From the NCBI RefSeq assembly GCF_001649575.2, contig NC_051440.1, positions 17,383,617 through 17,447,616 on the forward strand: 64,000 nt of DNA, written 5' to 3'. The position numbers and the translations under genes are program-made. A model generated the notes under the pieces. It saw only the letters and a program-made list of their open reading frames with translations. It made no database searches and was not told the DNA's origin. Below are positions 48,900 through 61,284 of the stretch, piece after piece; position 1 is the stretch's first letter; every line of letters starts with the position of its first letter. Source of the DNA: Kryptolebias marmoratus (Eukaryota > Chordata > Actinopteri > Cyprinodontiformes > Rivulidae).

Positions 48900-50240
48900 A
48901 ATGCACGCACAGATAGACACGATCTGTTTATTTCTCTTTGCAGCTCCCACCCTTACAACTGGAGGGCCAGACGAGCAGTTAATGAGTCTCTGTTTTCTTT
49001 GTTTTTGCCCAACAGCTGAGTCGTGATCAGAGCAGGTGTGCTACCAAGGCACAGAGCGGAGAAAAGGATTTGCACGGAGGAGAGACATTTTTCTAACTGC
49101 ATGCAGAGGGCAAGACTTCAAAGACGCGCCCTCAGAAATCAGCTGCAACACTGTTAATTAAGTTAGGCCGTTTTACATGAATGAATCACAATAATTCAAT
49201 CAGAAAGGGACTGCATTCATCACAATCCTATTACCACGGACATTTTGCCTTCTACTTGAAATTGCTATGCTTTGTTAATAATATTGATACTGCAACTGTA
49301 ACAGCCACGTTGTTTTCTAAGCTCCCCTGTTGTTCTTTGTAATTATCTTTACTGTTTTTGTTTGCGCACATTCATGCATGCACAGCTTCAGCTGATCTGT
49401 CTGTGTGTTTCCATTGGTAGCTGCTTGTCTTTTCTCTCCATTTAACAGATCTGATGTATGTGTCTGAGTTCCAAACCGACATTCCTATTTCTGTGGGTAA
49501 AGACCCTGGGAGCAGAAGCTGTGGGATTAAGATAGACCACGTTCCGCGTCTGTGCCGCATGTAAGATGCAGCTCCTCAATCAATGTCTGTGGCTTTTCTC
49601 CCCCCTCCCCAATCTGAGCCCAACCACACAGAAGCCTGTGTGTTATTGCTGCATGTAAACAGCAGCTTATAGATGCATCTGAACCCTCCATCATCATCAT
49701 GATGGCTGCAGTTTCAGCTTTTCCTGATTTTAGTGGAGATATATAATCCACTGTTGAGTGCTGGAGGCTTGCTAATAGGAGCAAAGTAAATTGTTGGAAA
49801 AGTTAATCACATAAAAGCTGCGGTGGTTAGATAGTGTTGGCATAGAACAAAGCTTTCTTGAGATTTTAATGCAATCAAACTATTGTCCAACATGCACTCA
49901 CCTACCTGTAGGCCTCTAATGTAAAAAAAAAAGGGCTGAACATCATGTCTCCAATTCATTTTACTTTTGCTATGTCTATAAAAGGGGTGTAAAACTAGGT
50001 AACAATCTTGCAGCAAATTTAACATATAATATTATTTTTTATGATTGTTGGGGAAGAGTAATAAAATTACAAAATGGAATACAATGGAATACATTAAACT
50101 GGACTTTATTATATTTGTTGATGGAATATACCATTTATGTATCAGTTTTTCGCAAGCTCACATTATATATTTTCATTTAGAAATGTACCACTGAAAAAGA
50201 AGTTGGAAGCCTTTTGGTTTGGTTCAGACAACAAAAATTA
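48900..50240. other. Upstream DNA with complex block
   Basis: About 48940-49260 is complex and has two good plus-strand acceptor-like sites (TTTCTCTTTGCAG near 48952 and TTTTTGCCCAACAG near 49015), but no open frame of note follows. A non-coding exon is possible and unproven. The rest is AT-rich. Confidence 0.3.
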
Positions 50241-50248
50241 AAAATGTA

Positions 50249-50662
50249 GCATTCCTTGAAGGAATGCATATTACCCACCACCTTTCATGCCAGACTTTTA
50301 AACTAAGATCATTTTGTAGTCAACTTTGTAAATCTTATGAGTGATATTGCAAGATCTTGAGAAATCTGTTAGCTCTTGAAGTGCAACCATTTTTGTGTAA
50401 GCTAAGGTTGATTAGCTGTAGTGGCCATTTTGAATAGAGCTGACACCAAAGGTCAATCGGTTGTAGATGTTCATCCAGTGATTACTTTCTGAGAATTTTA
50501 CTAAACTCTGTCCAGTGCCTCATGAGACATTTTGTTAACAGACAAAACAGTAGGAAATATAAAGGTGTCTTACACTATGTAGGACTCAGATTATGTGTTG
50601 GAATGACTTTCAGCTAATACCACACCCCAAGTTTCAGTTGAATAACTGTAAACTTGGCTGAT
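50249..50662 (+). repeat. Rep-A copy, plus orientation with intact palindromic 5' terminus
   Basis: Starts with the perfect 19-base palindrome GCATTCCTTGAAGGAATGC (50249-50267), then CATGCCAGACTTTTAAACTA, GTAAGCTAAGGTTGATTAGC, GGCCATTTTGAATAGAGCTG, CATCCAGTGATTACTTTCTG, and a CATGAGACATTTTGTTAACAGACA tail, then a second partial unit to about 50662. Confidence 0.75.
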
Positions 50663-51414
50663 TTAGAGCTGAGGAGAAGGGGTGTCAATTTGGTCAAATT
50701 CAACAAGACCTGGTAAACGAAAGATGACTCACTATAATGTCTTAACTGAAGATGAGCAGGAGTTTCAGAGTTGGACTTGTAAAAAACAGCTACTTCAGAC
50801 CAACCATATCAAATTCAGAAGAAGGTAAAGATCACTCATAACACATAACTCACAAGTTTTAATGTGAACCTTAAAACACAAACTCCACCTTGAATGCAGG
50901 GGTGTCAGCTGTGTTGAACATATTCAATACATTGCACAGATGTTCCACAGATTAACAGTTTATGCAAAATAGATGTGTGGAAAGTCATTGAATTCTGCAG
51001 AAAGGCAGTAAACTACCAGGTATGTCTGACACACACACTGTATACAGCAGGGACTGCAGTCATCTGTTGTAATTGGATTGTAGCTGCAACATCGTGAGAT
51101 GTGCAGAGGTTAAAGGAGAGAAAGATCAATGATTAGTGTCCCCCAGCTGATGACTCCAACAAGTCTGATGGCAGTTTTTATCTTCAATGGTGGAGGCCCT
51201 AACCCTCCAGGGGTACATTAAGGCACCAGCAAAGCTAACACCTCGCTGATAAACCATCAGTCTATATTGCACAGATCTCAACCTAAAATAGAAAATGCTA
51301 AACAGATCAGGATAAAGGAGTCAGTAACTGAAGCATAGGTTCTATAGATTCTGCTGCCACGTCACAGATCTATGGCAGTGATCTTAAAAACTGTGCATCG
51401 TGCTTCTGTTTTAT

Positions 51415-51760
51415 TATTACCGGCAACTGAAAGGCGAAGGCAGAAAATTACTGCATGTTTCAGAAAGTAATGATAGATGTACATCTACAACTTATTATTT
51501 TTTTGAGTTAGTCCAATTCAAGATGGCCACCATAGCAAATAAATATTGTCCAACACAAAAATGGTTTTAATTTAGTTTTACAGATAGTGAGACTTTGATG
51601 TGGTAGTAGCTGAGTTCTTCACAACAAGTACTCTGAGCGAGACATCTTGCATTATTGCATGAGATTATCACTTTTCCTTTTTCAAGTTTGGACCAAAGCA
51701 GCTACAACTCTGTCTTTTCTCAATATAAGATGATCTTACTCTCAAACTCTGTCATGGAAA
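51415..51760 (-). repeat. Rep-A copy, minus orientation
   Basis: Plus strand reads TTCAGAAAGTAATGATAGAT, TCCAATTCAAGATGGCCACC and, further on, TATAAGATGATCTTACTCTC; reversed, these give the family words in normal order. Confidence 0.72.
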
Positions 51761-51764
51761 ATTT

Positions 51765-54700
51765 AAATCCTAGAATTCTTTTAAGGAATATTCACATTTT
51801 ATGTACAGCATGTGTTCACAGAACTTGTGTAAACATTTTTGAAGGTAGAAAATATAATTTGTAATCCAACAGTACCCTTGTGATAAACATGACATGCTAA
51901 TGTTTTGCCTGAGAAACCAGCATTAAATTAAAGTTAGTGAGAAGTGCCTAAACAGAAAACTTGTTTAATCAGAATGCAAATCTCTGTTTGTTGATCTGAG
52001 TGAATAGTAGTGCTGGGGAATTGTGCTACAAAATAACCCATGGCTTTATTAAACCCCTTGTCCTATTGATTTATGCACACAATTATGAGATGTTGGAAAA
52101 CCTCTCATCTACTGACAGTGGTATTCATCAAACTCTTATGTGAAATATTGAATAAACAGCTTTCTCACATTCAATCAGCAGTAACAGTGCTATTACATCT
52201 GACAAACACAGGCCACGTCCACAGTGGCTACAGGGGGCTGAAAAGGAAGGAGGAGATGTTTTCAGAATTCAAGATTGAATTTGTGGAGCACGAACCTGAG
52301 CATGTTTGGGGCGATTGCTGCTTTTTAAAAGGAACAATTGAATGTTTGTCATTTAGGCAGGATCCATTTTTAATATCCTACGTGTTACAGACAGATTCAA
52401 TCTTTCAACTAGAGTTTCAATTTTGCTGTATTCAGTCGCACATCTATCTAAACAGTAACAGTCTTGGCATTTATTAGTTACATATTTACATTTTAGCAAA
52501 AGAGATTTTAAATGTTATTAGTTTGGGAAGTAATTCTGTCAGATCCTGTGGATCTGTTCCTTTCAAAACCCTTCGAAACACTGTCTCATTTTTAGATTTA
52601 TTTAGTTTTAAGAAGTCAGCCTGGGTTAACTCATTTTATATGGGAAATAATCACTGGGAGGAATGATATGGTAAAACTTGGGTCAGAATTATTCAAACTT
52701 AAACATTGATGGTTGGATAGTTTATGTGGCTGATGCCTCTGGTGCATTGTACTATTTGTTTTTAGTACAGTATAGCGTTTTTAGTAAAAAGAAGAAAAAA
52801 ACAGTTCAAAAATTCAGCAAAACTGAACAAAATAGAGGAGTGGTGCTTGAGGTCATGCTACTGTTAAACTCTGAGTAAGTCCTTGTAAAAAAGAGGAACA
52901 AAGAGCGAACTTTGAAATGAAAGATAGAGGGAAACAAAATGACAGGGAGAATTAGAGAGACAGCAGAGCCGATGGCAAAGTCGACACTGTCATTACAGTG
53001 ACGATCACAAGAGCAGGAAGTGTGAACCAGAGAGCAGAGACACTAAAACCTCTCAGACAACAACCAGAGGGCTCCGATGTGACCTTCATTAATTAACCAC
53101 TCAGCTCTCAGACGACCCCGTCGAACAAATACTTAAACCAATAATGTTGTTATAATCATAACCTCAGATGTGTAACAGTGCCATCTAATGATTGCGTATA
53201 ATTTAATGTACTGTGAGATAATAAGAGTTTAGCAATTACCTCTGAATGAGAAAATTAAACACAGGAAGACAAGAAGTGCTTTTCTCTCAATGTAAAGACA
53301 GAGCTATTTCATTTTCATTTTTTTTTGTTAGATGTTTAAACAAATCCAGTGCATGTTTGATTAGATACTGTCCAATTAACTCATTTAAACACCAATTTTT
53401 TGAACAATTGTATCTCACAAAGAAGATCTTAATGTATATGATCAATGAACTATTTTGTTGTGACAATTTACTTCTTTTATCAATAATGTCGCTTAAAGAG
53501 TATAAATGTGTTTTTAATTTTATGTATGGCTTCACTAGTATATATGGATCTATTTCTTACATATGCTGGTATTTTATTCAATGAAATCTGTGTGTTTAAA
53601 TTATTGATAAAAATGAACTCTAATTTACCATTTATGTGGTCTACTTGTGTTGACAGAGAGAAATCAAAATTTAGACTCATGTTTTAAAAATGTGTCTTTC
53701 TTACCAAATAAAACACTTCATCCAGGGAGCATTTACATTTTACTTTGAAGCATCACAATCACCTGAAGAGCTGTGGATGCTGTAAAGCCTCAGTTTGCTG
53801 ATGCTTCAGTAATTTTAGTATTTTACTGTGACCTAAATGGAGTCCAGTGTATATACTTGTATATGGAGCATATCCATTTATTTTTTCAGTCAGAAAGGAG
53901 AATGCACACATCCAAATCCTTCCTGATGAGAAACAAATCCAGTCTTGTGCCTCATGCTTTTTATTTAAGAGGTTAAAGATGACTTGCCCACCTCTGCTTC
54001 TTACTGTTTAGTAGAAGTTGCCTTCGTTTGATAGGTTGATTAGAGTGAGGCACTATTTTTGTACTGATAATTACTCCCTGAAGTCTAACAGCAAGAGATA
54101 TGTGACACTTCTTGTCTTATTTTAAGATCAGCTAAATTGTCTTTGCTAGGCAGAAAAATATTGTTTTAGAATTTTTTTTTTTAGAAATAGAAATAGTACA
54201 CCCACTTCTCTAGGGATTATGTGAGGAAGCCTAATGAAATATAAAACACAACACTCTTACTTACAGAGTTAACTTTCCTGAAGTGACTGACCGTAACTTC
54301 ACTGACCTCAGCTTTGGTGGGTTTTGCAGCTCTCCACTCCCATTAGTGAATGACATCAGGTTGGCCTAGTATGACAGAAGAGTCTAACCCAAAGTGCTCG
54401 TGTCATCCTATAGGGATGCTTAGAGACAAACCGTCGGTCATTCTTTGGAAAACTCTCTCTTGATGATGGTTAAAAAAGAAGCAGCCTCAGACTTTTCCCA
54501 AAGCTTCACATACAGAGATAAAACACCAATGTCAGATGAAGGAGGACATTTTTCTTTGGTAAAATTTAATAACCTATTGGTGAGCTGAGACAACAGATGA
54601 AGTGTGATATTAAATAAAGCTTTTCTTTTTTTATTGCAGTAGTATACTCAAAAATATACTTCAGAGAAGATGGAGTTCATAACATTGATCCAGGAATGTA

Positions 54701-55390
54701 TTTGCAAATACTATCGTATGTATTTTTTTAGTTTAATACGTAGATGCTTTTTATACAGAGATGATATTAACTGCCCAGATTTACAAAGATTAAAAAAACA
54801 CACAATAAACTTTTGAATAACAAGCCTTAAACCTGAGGGCAGGTGGAAGAGAAATGTACCTGATACACTCATTAACTCATAATGCCTTTAAATATGTTGT
54901 AGTTATGTATGTGTGTGTGTGTGTGTGTTGCTCGAGCATGTTAATTTTCCTAATTATTGAAAGATTCTCATATGAAGAGGACTGATATAACCAATTACTC
55001 TGCTCTCCGCTGTTAGTGGTGACAGATACTAGTTTTCTAAATACTGGGAGACATTTCTTGCTCTCATACAGACCAAACACTCTCCCCATGTTCATTTCAT
55101 TTGTTCTGCTGATGTAAAGTATTGTTTAGCAAGTATCTCTGATGCTCTTTGTTGCTGAAACCTAGTTGAATATAGTCTTGAATTTTGAAGGGACATAACA
55201 TTTAGACTGTTCCACCATCTCATTTACCAAAAGGAAAAAAAAAAGTGAAAGAGGAAGCTGAGACTCGCAAATCTCACCTTTAGGTTGAACTTTTTAAACT
55301 CTCACAGGGACACAAAAGGATTAAAAAGTTTCAAGAGAACACGTACCAGAAAGTGTCCCCCACTTATTTTAAATAACTTTGCCTAACTTC
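51765..55390. other. Upstream DNA, no gene recognised
   Basis: AT-rich. About 52920-53130 is a denser block that could be regulatory. A TG microsatellite lies at 54908-54928. A 134-codon plus frame at 52073-52477 has no domain, start context or splice support. Confidence 0.45.
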
Positions 55391-55394
55391 TCTT

Positions 55395-55812
55395 ACTGTC
55401 ATTTCTTGAAAGAATGCGTATCCCCCGCTGCTTTTCATGTCACAGTAGAGACTAAGATCCAAAGAAAGATATAGCCATTTTGGTCAAACCTTGTAAATGA
55501 CATAAGGCTCAAGGTGTTATTGAATTATCTTGTGCTCGGGGTGTGTGTTGATGATGACTCTCAGCTACCACCACACGAAAAAAATTCCGTTTAATAACTC
55601 TGAAACTGACTGAATTGTAGACATTTTTGTGTTTGCTAAGGTCACTTAGCTGTGCTGACCATTTTCCAAAAAAGTTAATCAGTTGTGGATGTGCATCCAG
55701 TGATTACTTTCTGAGAGTTTCATTAAAATCTATGAGATATTGTGCACCAAACAAACAGACAAACAAACGCACACACTCACATACAGATACAGGCAAAATG
55801 GTTATCACCCTC
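55395..55812 (+). repeat. Rep-A copy, plus orientation, near full length
   Basis: Starts CATTTCTTGAAAGAATGCGT (terminal palindrome, one arm changed), then ATAGCCATTTTGGTCAAACC, TTTGCTAAGGTCACTTAGCT, AGTTAATCAGTTGTGGATGT, CAGTGATTACTTTCTGAGAG and a CAAACAGACAAACAAACGC tail. Confidence 0.75.
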
Positions 55813-56039
55813 TTGTCTTTGGCAGCAGGCAATGTAAAGTGGAACTTGGAGTTTTAAACTTGCATATTCTTTCACAAAGCTCTGCAAATTAAGCTACCTG
55901 AAGCTCCATAATGCTGATCTTATCAAACCAAAGATTAGGAAAACAAATGATGTCAAAAAGTCAAATGTTTGTCCTGAAGACATGCAGCAGATTCAAAACA
56001 CAAAGCGCGGTTTAATCTGTGTCCTTGTGCGACACAGAA

Positions 56040-56560
56040 ACAAAGCAGATGCCTCCAAGCATGCTGAATAATATCTTGTTGGCCTGTTGTGAGATTTACT
56101 GAGCTGTCTGCCGGCTCGCTAATGACCACAGAGATGGAGAGTCATTAATGTTTCTGTCTTTGTGCCGCCTCAGATTTTCAGGGAGAATGTCATTAACATT
56201 TCCTCTGGTATTTGACAAGGAGTCAAAAGAGCATCTCCCTCTTCTCTGCTCTGTTGCTCATTCCTTCAGGCTCCCAACATTATGGCGGCATTGGTTGACC
56301 CAGCTGTCAGTCATTCATCTTATGGCAAGCAAAGAGGTCTTCTGCTTGATTTCAGTGGTGGAGCATGAGCACAGGTCCTTTCCTGAACAGAAATGCTTTT
56401 GATCACCTTTATGACTACACAACCAGCACCCTGAGAGCCTTTTGCTGAGAACACAGAGATGATTCAGGCCTGAGATGACTCATTTGCTTGTTCCTGGTCA
56501 GGCACAAGAACACAGGCTGCTGGTCATCTGGACCAGCATGCACGATAAAAAAAAAAAAAG
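56040..56560. promoter_or_regulatory. Candidate conserved non-coding element
   Basis: Complex non-repetitive DNA with repeated TCATTAA cores (GAGTCATTAATGTTTC, GTCATTAACATTTCC) and GCTAATGACC. Texture typical of vertebrate conserved enhancers; unverified. Confidence 0.33.
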
Positions 56561-56564
56561 CTGT

Positions 56565-58065
56565 CAGAGTTCAAATCTGGCTGTAGATTGAAAATAACGA
56601 GGCCAATTCTGCTTTCAGTTGTTCAAAAATAAAAACCAGTTTAAAGACAAAAGACAGAACGTCTCTTTAAAAGAATGACTGATGTTTGTTTCATCTTAAC
56701 CTAAACCAGCAGCACCGCGACTGTCAGCGTCTTCTGTCTCACAGTCAGGGATGTAATTAGGAGACAAATCAGATCCTGCCTGTGGAGAACAGCTGCTCGC
56801 ACAGTCCCCGATGGCTGCAAAAATTACAGTGAATTTATTTTATATTTATTTATTTTGGACACAGCGAGACTAAATGTTTTCATATTTCCAGTCTTTACAT
56901 GCCAGCTGTCTGATGACTGAGACTACACTTTCAGCAGAATGAAACTGATCTTTTTTCATCTGGCGTGAGGCATAAAAACAAATAAAAACGCTAGAGTGCT
57001 AGATTTCTTTTCTCATATTGTACATGCTTTTTACACACACACCTTTAGTTTCATAGCCCGCCTTTGAATTTCTGTTTGAGTTAAACTCATGTTCTGAAAG
57101 AAGCAGATGCAACACGTCCATAAAGAACTCAGCTCTTCAAATACTGCAGCCATTAAATGACACTTAAAGTCCTTCTTCTTTTTTCCAGAATCATATTTCC
57201 TAAGAAAAACAGCTCCTAATTTAAACAACAAAATGACAAAACGTGACAGAACGAGTCTGTGCACCAGATGTTGCACAGTTAGGTATTACCACAAATGCAA
57301 GAAATGAAAATGAACCAAACTTATTGGCTTTTATGAGCAAATTACAACAAGTTTTATCACAGCATGCCACACGTGTAGACGCACGTGCTGCAAAGCAAGA
57401 CCAACTCACTCACCAGAAAAACAGCATAGAAAGGTATTTTCCCCAGGTGCTCTTTGCAGGTTATGCTTCATTCAGCACTCAGCGACGCATCTTTACCGCT
57501 ATCCAAGTTCTAGATGAGTGCAAACACATTCAGCCACGCACGGCAGACACACTGATGCAAAGAAAGAGTCCAGCCTGTGTGAGAGGGAGTTGGATAAGGG
57601 TGGAGGAGATAAGAAGATGAGAAGAGGTGAGGATGGGTGGGTCCATCTCTGCAGTTTCCTCTGAGCCCGTAACCATCCCAGCACCGCGCAGACCTCTTGA
57701 CAGCTTCTTTCTTTATATGATAGCCACTCTCACCTGTGACAGCTTGTCTCCCAACAGGCACAGAATGGTTCGTGTTTGTCTGCTCTGTGTCGGACTGAGG
57801 TGCACCTGTAGCTCTGTGTCTGTGTGACCGACATGCTGAGGCCATGAAAAGGACTCAAGGAAATTTTACTGTCATTCATATCACATGGCTGCATGAGGTG
57901 GAATGAAATTTCCTTACTTACATTCTGGTTTTAGTCCAGCAGCAGACAATAACAGTACAAAGGAAAAGAGGACACAATGACAACCCATTCATTTTTACAG
58001 TGAATGGAAGCAAAACTTCTTTACCAACAGAGGCCTTTTACCAAACGGTCTAATGAATAAAATCT
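56565..58065. other. Upstream DNA, no gene recognised
   Basis: Contains two of the longer frames of the window, plus 57243-57620 (125 codons) and minus 57510-57845 (111 codons). Neither has a recognisable domain. A short CpG-bearing stretch at 57360-57720 could mark a first exon or just local composition. Confidence 0.35.
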
Positions 58066-58069
58066 GTCC

Positions 58070-58980
58070 ACCATTCATTCATTTTCTGCCTCTTGTCCAT
58101 GGTCAGATTGCAGTGACAACAGGTTTAGGAGGGAAACCCAGAAATCCCTCAGCTACACACTCTAGCTCAGGGGTGGGCAATCCTGGTTCTCGAGGGCCAC
58201 TATCCTGCATGTGTTGCTTGTTTCCCTGCTCCAACACACCTGATTCAGTGGTTAAATTATCTCTTCATTCTGCAGAAGCCTGTTAATCACCCATTGATTC
58301 AAATCAGGTGTGTTGGAGCAGAGAAACAAGTAAAACATGCAGGATGGTGGCTTTCAAGGACCAGTACTGCCTACCTTCTCTAGCTCCTTCTGGGGGATCC
58401 CAAGGCTTTCCCAGGTCAGACAGGATACATAATCCCTCCAGTGAGTTTTGGCTCTCCTCCTGGTAGGACATACCTGGAAAACCCTCAATGGGAGAATTCT
58501 AAGCAGCTGCATGAACCACCTCAGCTGACTCGTTTTGATGCATAGGAGCAGCGGCTCTACTCTGAGCTCCTCCAGATGATGGAGCACCTCCCCTTATCTC
58601 TATATGTGGCATCTCATTGGGCTGTGACTGTTGGGAGACTAACTGGTAGCTCAAAACAGTGAGAAAATAGGTACATTTTTCATTGCAGTTTCACAGAATT
58701 CTGTTTGTCTAAGGCTGAGCCTAGAAATGAAACTCATTTTAGATGCTTGTAACCAGGATCCCGTTCTTTCAGTTTTGAGCCATATATCATGAGCATAGGT
58801 GAGGGTTGGAGAGTAGATGGACTAGTTAATAAAAAGCTTTGCCTTATAGCTCAGCTCCTTCTTCACCACACCGGACCAGAGCAACTCTCTCATTACTGTG
58901 GATGAGAAACTGATAAGACCTCCTCAAGCAACAAGTTCAGATATCTGGGAGTCTCGCTTACAAGTGATGCCAGGACAGAT
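58070..58980 (-). mobile_element. Rex3/RTE retrotransposon, 5'-truncated with inverted 5' end
   Basis: Minus-strand 3' part of a teleost Rex3-type RTE element. The 3' tail is at about 58070-58085 (CCATTCATTCATTTTC, the rc of a GAATG/GATG-type tail). Going 5' the plus strand has CTTCTGGGGGATCCCAAGGC, GGAGCAGCGGCTCTACTCTG and TCATGAGCATAGGTGAGGGT, all in Rex3 order. From about 58903 to 58980 orientation flips: the plus strand there encodes KFRYLGVSLTSDA, the family segment that lies just 5' of the last minus-strand piece. Interrupted by the MITE at 58169-58377. Many frameshifts; inactive. Confidence 0.82.
58169..58377. mobile_element. hAT-type MITE inserted in the Rex3 copy
   Basis: A 209-bp element, CAGGGGTGGGCAATCCTGG at the left and CCAGTACTGCCTACCTT at the right, which is the inverted repeat with mismatches. 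It is almost palindromic inside too (CTCCAACACACCTGATTCAG versus GAATCAAATCAGGTGTGTTG with GGAGCA). It is flanked by the exact 8-bp direct repeat CTCTAGCT (58161-58168 and 58378-58385), the hAT target length. Removing it and one repeat copy joins the Rex3 text without loss. No coding capacity. Confidence 0.88.
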
Positions 58981-58984
58981 AAAA

Positions 58985-61280
58985 AAATAAACACATAATG
59001 ATGGTCTTTTTAAACTTTTTAAAGTCACTTTCCAGCCTTCTAATATCATAAATAAATTAAACTATAAATTTAGTTTGTAAAGTATTCTTCACAAATATTT
59101 CCAAAGTTTGCTTTTGTTTTCATTAATCAATTTTTCTGCTTGTAAAAAATAAATGTAGGTTTTGTGTTGCATGTGAGTATAAAAAATGTTATTAAAAAAT
59201 ATTGGAAGTTTAAAAAGCACTCTTTGGATATCATGCTGTTCCAAGATACAAAGTAAAAAATGAGTAAAAGTCAGCATTTAAAGTGATTTATGAGCCTGTT
59301 TTTGTTGTCTTTAACTTTAGTGCAGGTAGTTTAGTTAAAGTGAAATAACTGAATCCTTCAAAGATATTTTTGAGTTGTCATCACCTGTAGAGTTTCTGTG
59401 AAAACAAAGTGAAAATGATCTTTTCAGTCACTTATAGAGTATAAGCTTTGAATGTTGTCTACTACTCTGTTTTCTGGGAATATATATTTTTAAAAAAGCT
59501 CTTTCATTTCTTACTGTTCCTTTTATAACTTTGCAAATTTGCTTTCTATAAATTTACATGTTTAATATTTTTTATACTTGAACACATAATGAGTTAATGT
59601 TTTTTCTTGTTTCTGTTTATTGACCTTCAAGAGTTTGCCACAACATTTTAAACACAATTTGCCATAGTGCATGAGAAAAATCTATGTTGCAGTAGAACTT
59701 AGTGTGTGTGGCTTTTAAAATGTTTTTTTTACTTGAATATTGTTTACAGTATTAGTGCTGGTTTTTACAAGCCTGCTTGTGACCCATTTAATTGGATTCA
59801 AAGATAATGGAAAACATCCAAAAGAGAAAAGAAAAATCTAAGAAAAAAAATGTTTTAGTTAGAATAAAAAACAAATAGCTAATGTCTTTCAATTAAATAT
59901 TTCATGAAAATACAAAATGCATCAGTGGCTCTGTAACATAATTAAATTGTGACTAGACTAATGTAGTGTATTTATTAAACTTACAATGTAACATCATACA
60001 AATATAATAAATACAGCAAATTCAGTAGTCAACCCCAAAAATAAAAACAAAGCAATGCTGGTAAGTTTATACTCACTGATTCTGAATTCTGGTTCACAAA
60101 CCTTGTTATAGCAAATTAAAAATAAAATGCATCAAGATTTACTGTGTCCTACCTGGAGAAGGAAACCCTGCTGAGTACCATCAACAACTTTATAATACAC
60201 ATCAACAAGAGGAGATTATTCTTCCAAAGAAATGTGCATTGAACTCCAGCCGCCAGGACATAAAGATCAGAATGTTTTCGAAATGATGGAAATAATGAGA
60301 TTTCCTTGCAGCTTTCTAGGCACATGTCTTGGGAAAATGTAGCTGCTCTCAGACTCTACCCAGCTCCACTGTTTGTTCCTCTGCTTGTGTTCAAATATGT
60401 GTACATGCTTGTGTGTGTGTGTGGGTGCGTGTGTGTGTGGGGTGTGTGTGTGTGTGTGTGNGGGGGGGGGTTCAGGAGTCGTGTGACGGCCTCTCTTTGT
60501 TGCCCATGGTAAGAGGATCCTGCAGTAAAACAATACCTAACCATTCAAAAGATGAACAGTCTTAACTGAGTCACGTTGAGCTGGGCTGAAACAGACCAGA
60601 CAGAGGCAGAGTGGAGGTATGAGGGGGGGGGGTGTCACTGAATACCTCCTCTGTGAGGACAGGAAGGAGGGCAGCTGTCCGGTCATTAGTTATCACTGTG
60701 TGTTTGTGTGTGTCATGGTGAGGCACATTCAAAGGCCTTGTGGACATAAATTGGGTTGATGTGGTTGATGGGGTCCGATAGAGATGAAAGCTGGAAGAGG
60801 AAATGGGGTAAGTCGGCTGAAATGGATCACTTTTTACCTGTATGCAAACTCTCCCTCTCCGAAGAAGTAATCCACACCTGCATTAATAATTGAGGAATGG
60901 TCTGTGTGTTTGCCTGAAATGGAATCGAAACTTTTTTTTTGTGGTACAGTGCAATAAATGTTTGTACTCTACAATTTTCCATTCTGAAAGTCAGCAAAAT
61001 GTACTTATTCTGGTCAGCAATTTGCTATAGCTTTATATAGAAGATCAGATCTTTAAAGAGTTGTTTTGTGAAAACCCTGACAAAACAGTATTGTCTGAAG
61101 AAGATGGTTCAATAAACAATCGCAGCTTTTGGAAAAATACAGATTAGTTCTGACCAGATCCAACAGATAATGGTTAGACCAGCCAATTTATGCATTCTTA
61201 AAACAATCTCCATATTTTACATTTTTATTGCAGTTCACGTGAACACAATTGTATGAACCTTTACATTTCTGTCAGTGTTC
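58985..61280. other. Upstream DNA with simple repeats
   Basis: AT-rich to about 60100. A GT microsatellite with one N (60461) and a G-run lies at about 60410-60471. A second G-run (nine or more G) is at about 60622-60632. No supported exon. Confidence 0.5.
60410..60471. repeat. GT microsatellite and poly-G
   Basis: (GT)n with GGGT interruptions, one undetermined base, then ten or so G. Short frames through it are artefacts. Confidence 0.92.
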
Positions 61281-61284
61281 TATT

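Noticed and set aside
52073..52477. 134-codon plus-strand frame
   Set aside because: AT-rich, no recognisable domain, no splice acceptor or donor in place; length is within chance for 64 kb.
60306..60565. Frames with CVCV or THTH strings in the GT repeat
   Set aside because: Direct translation of a GT/CA microsatellite with an undetermined base.
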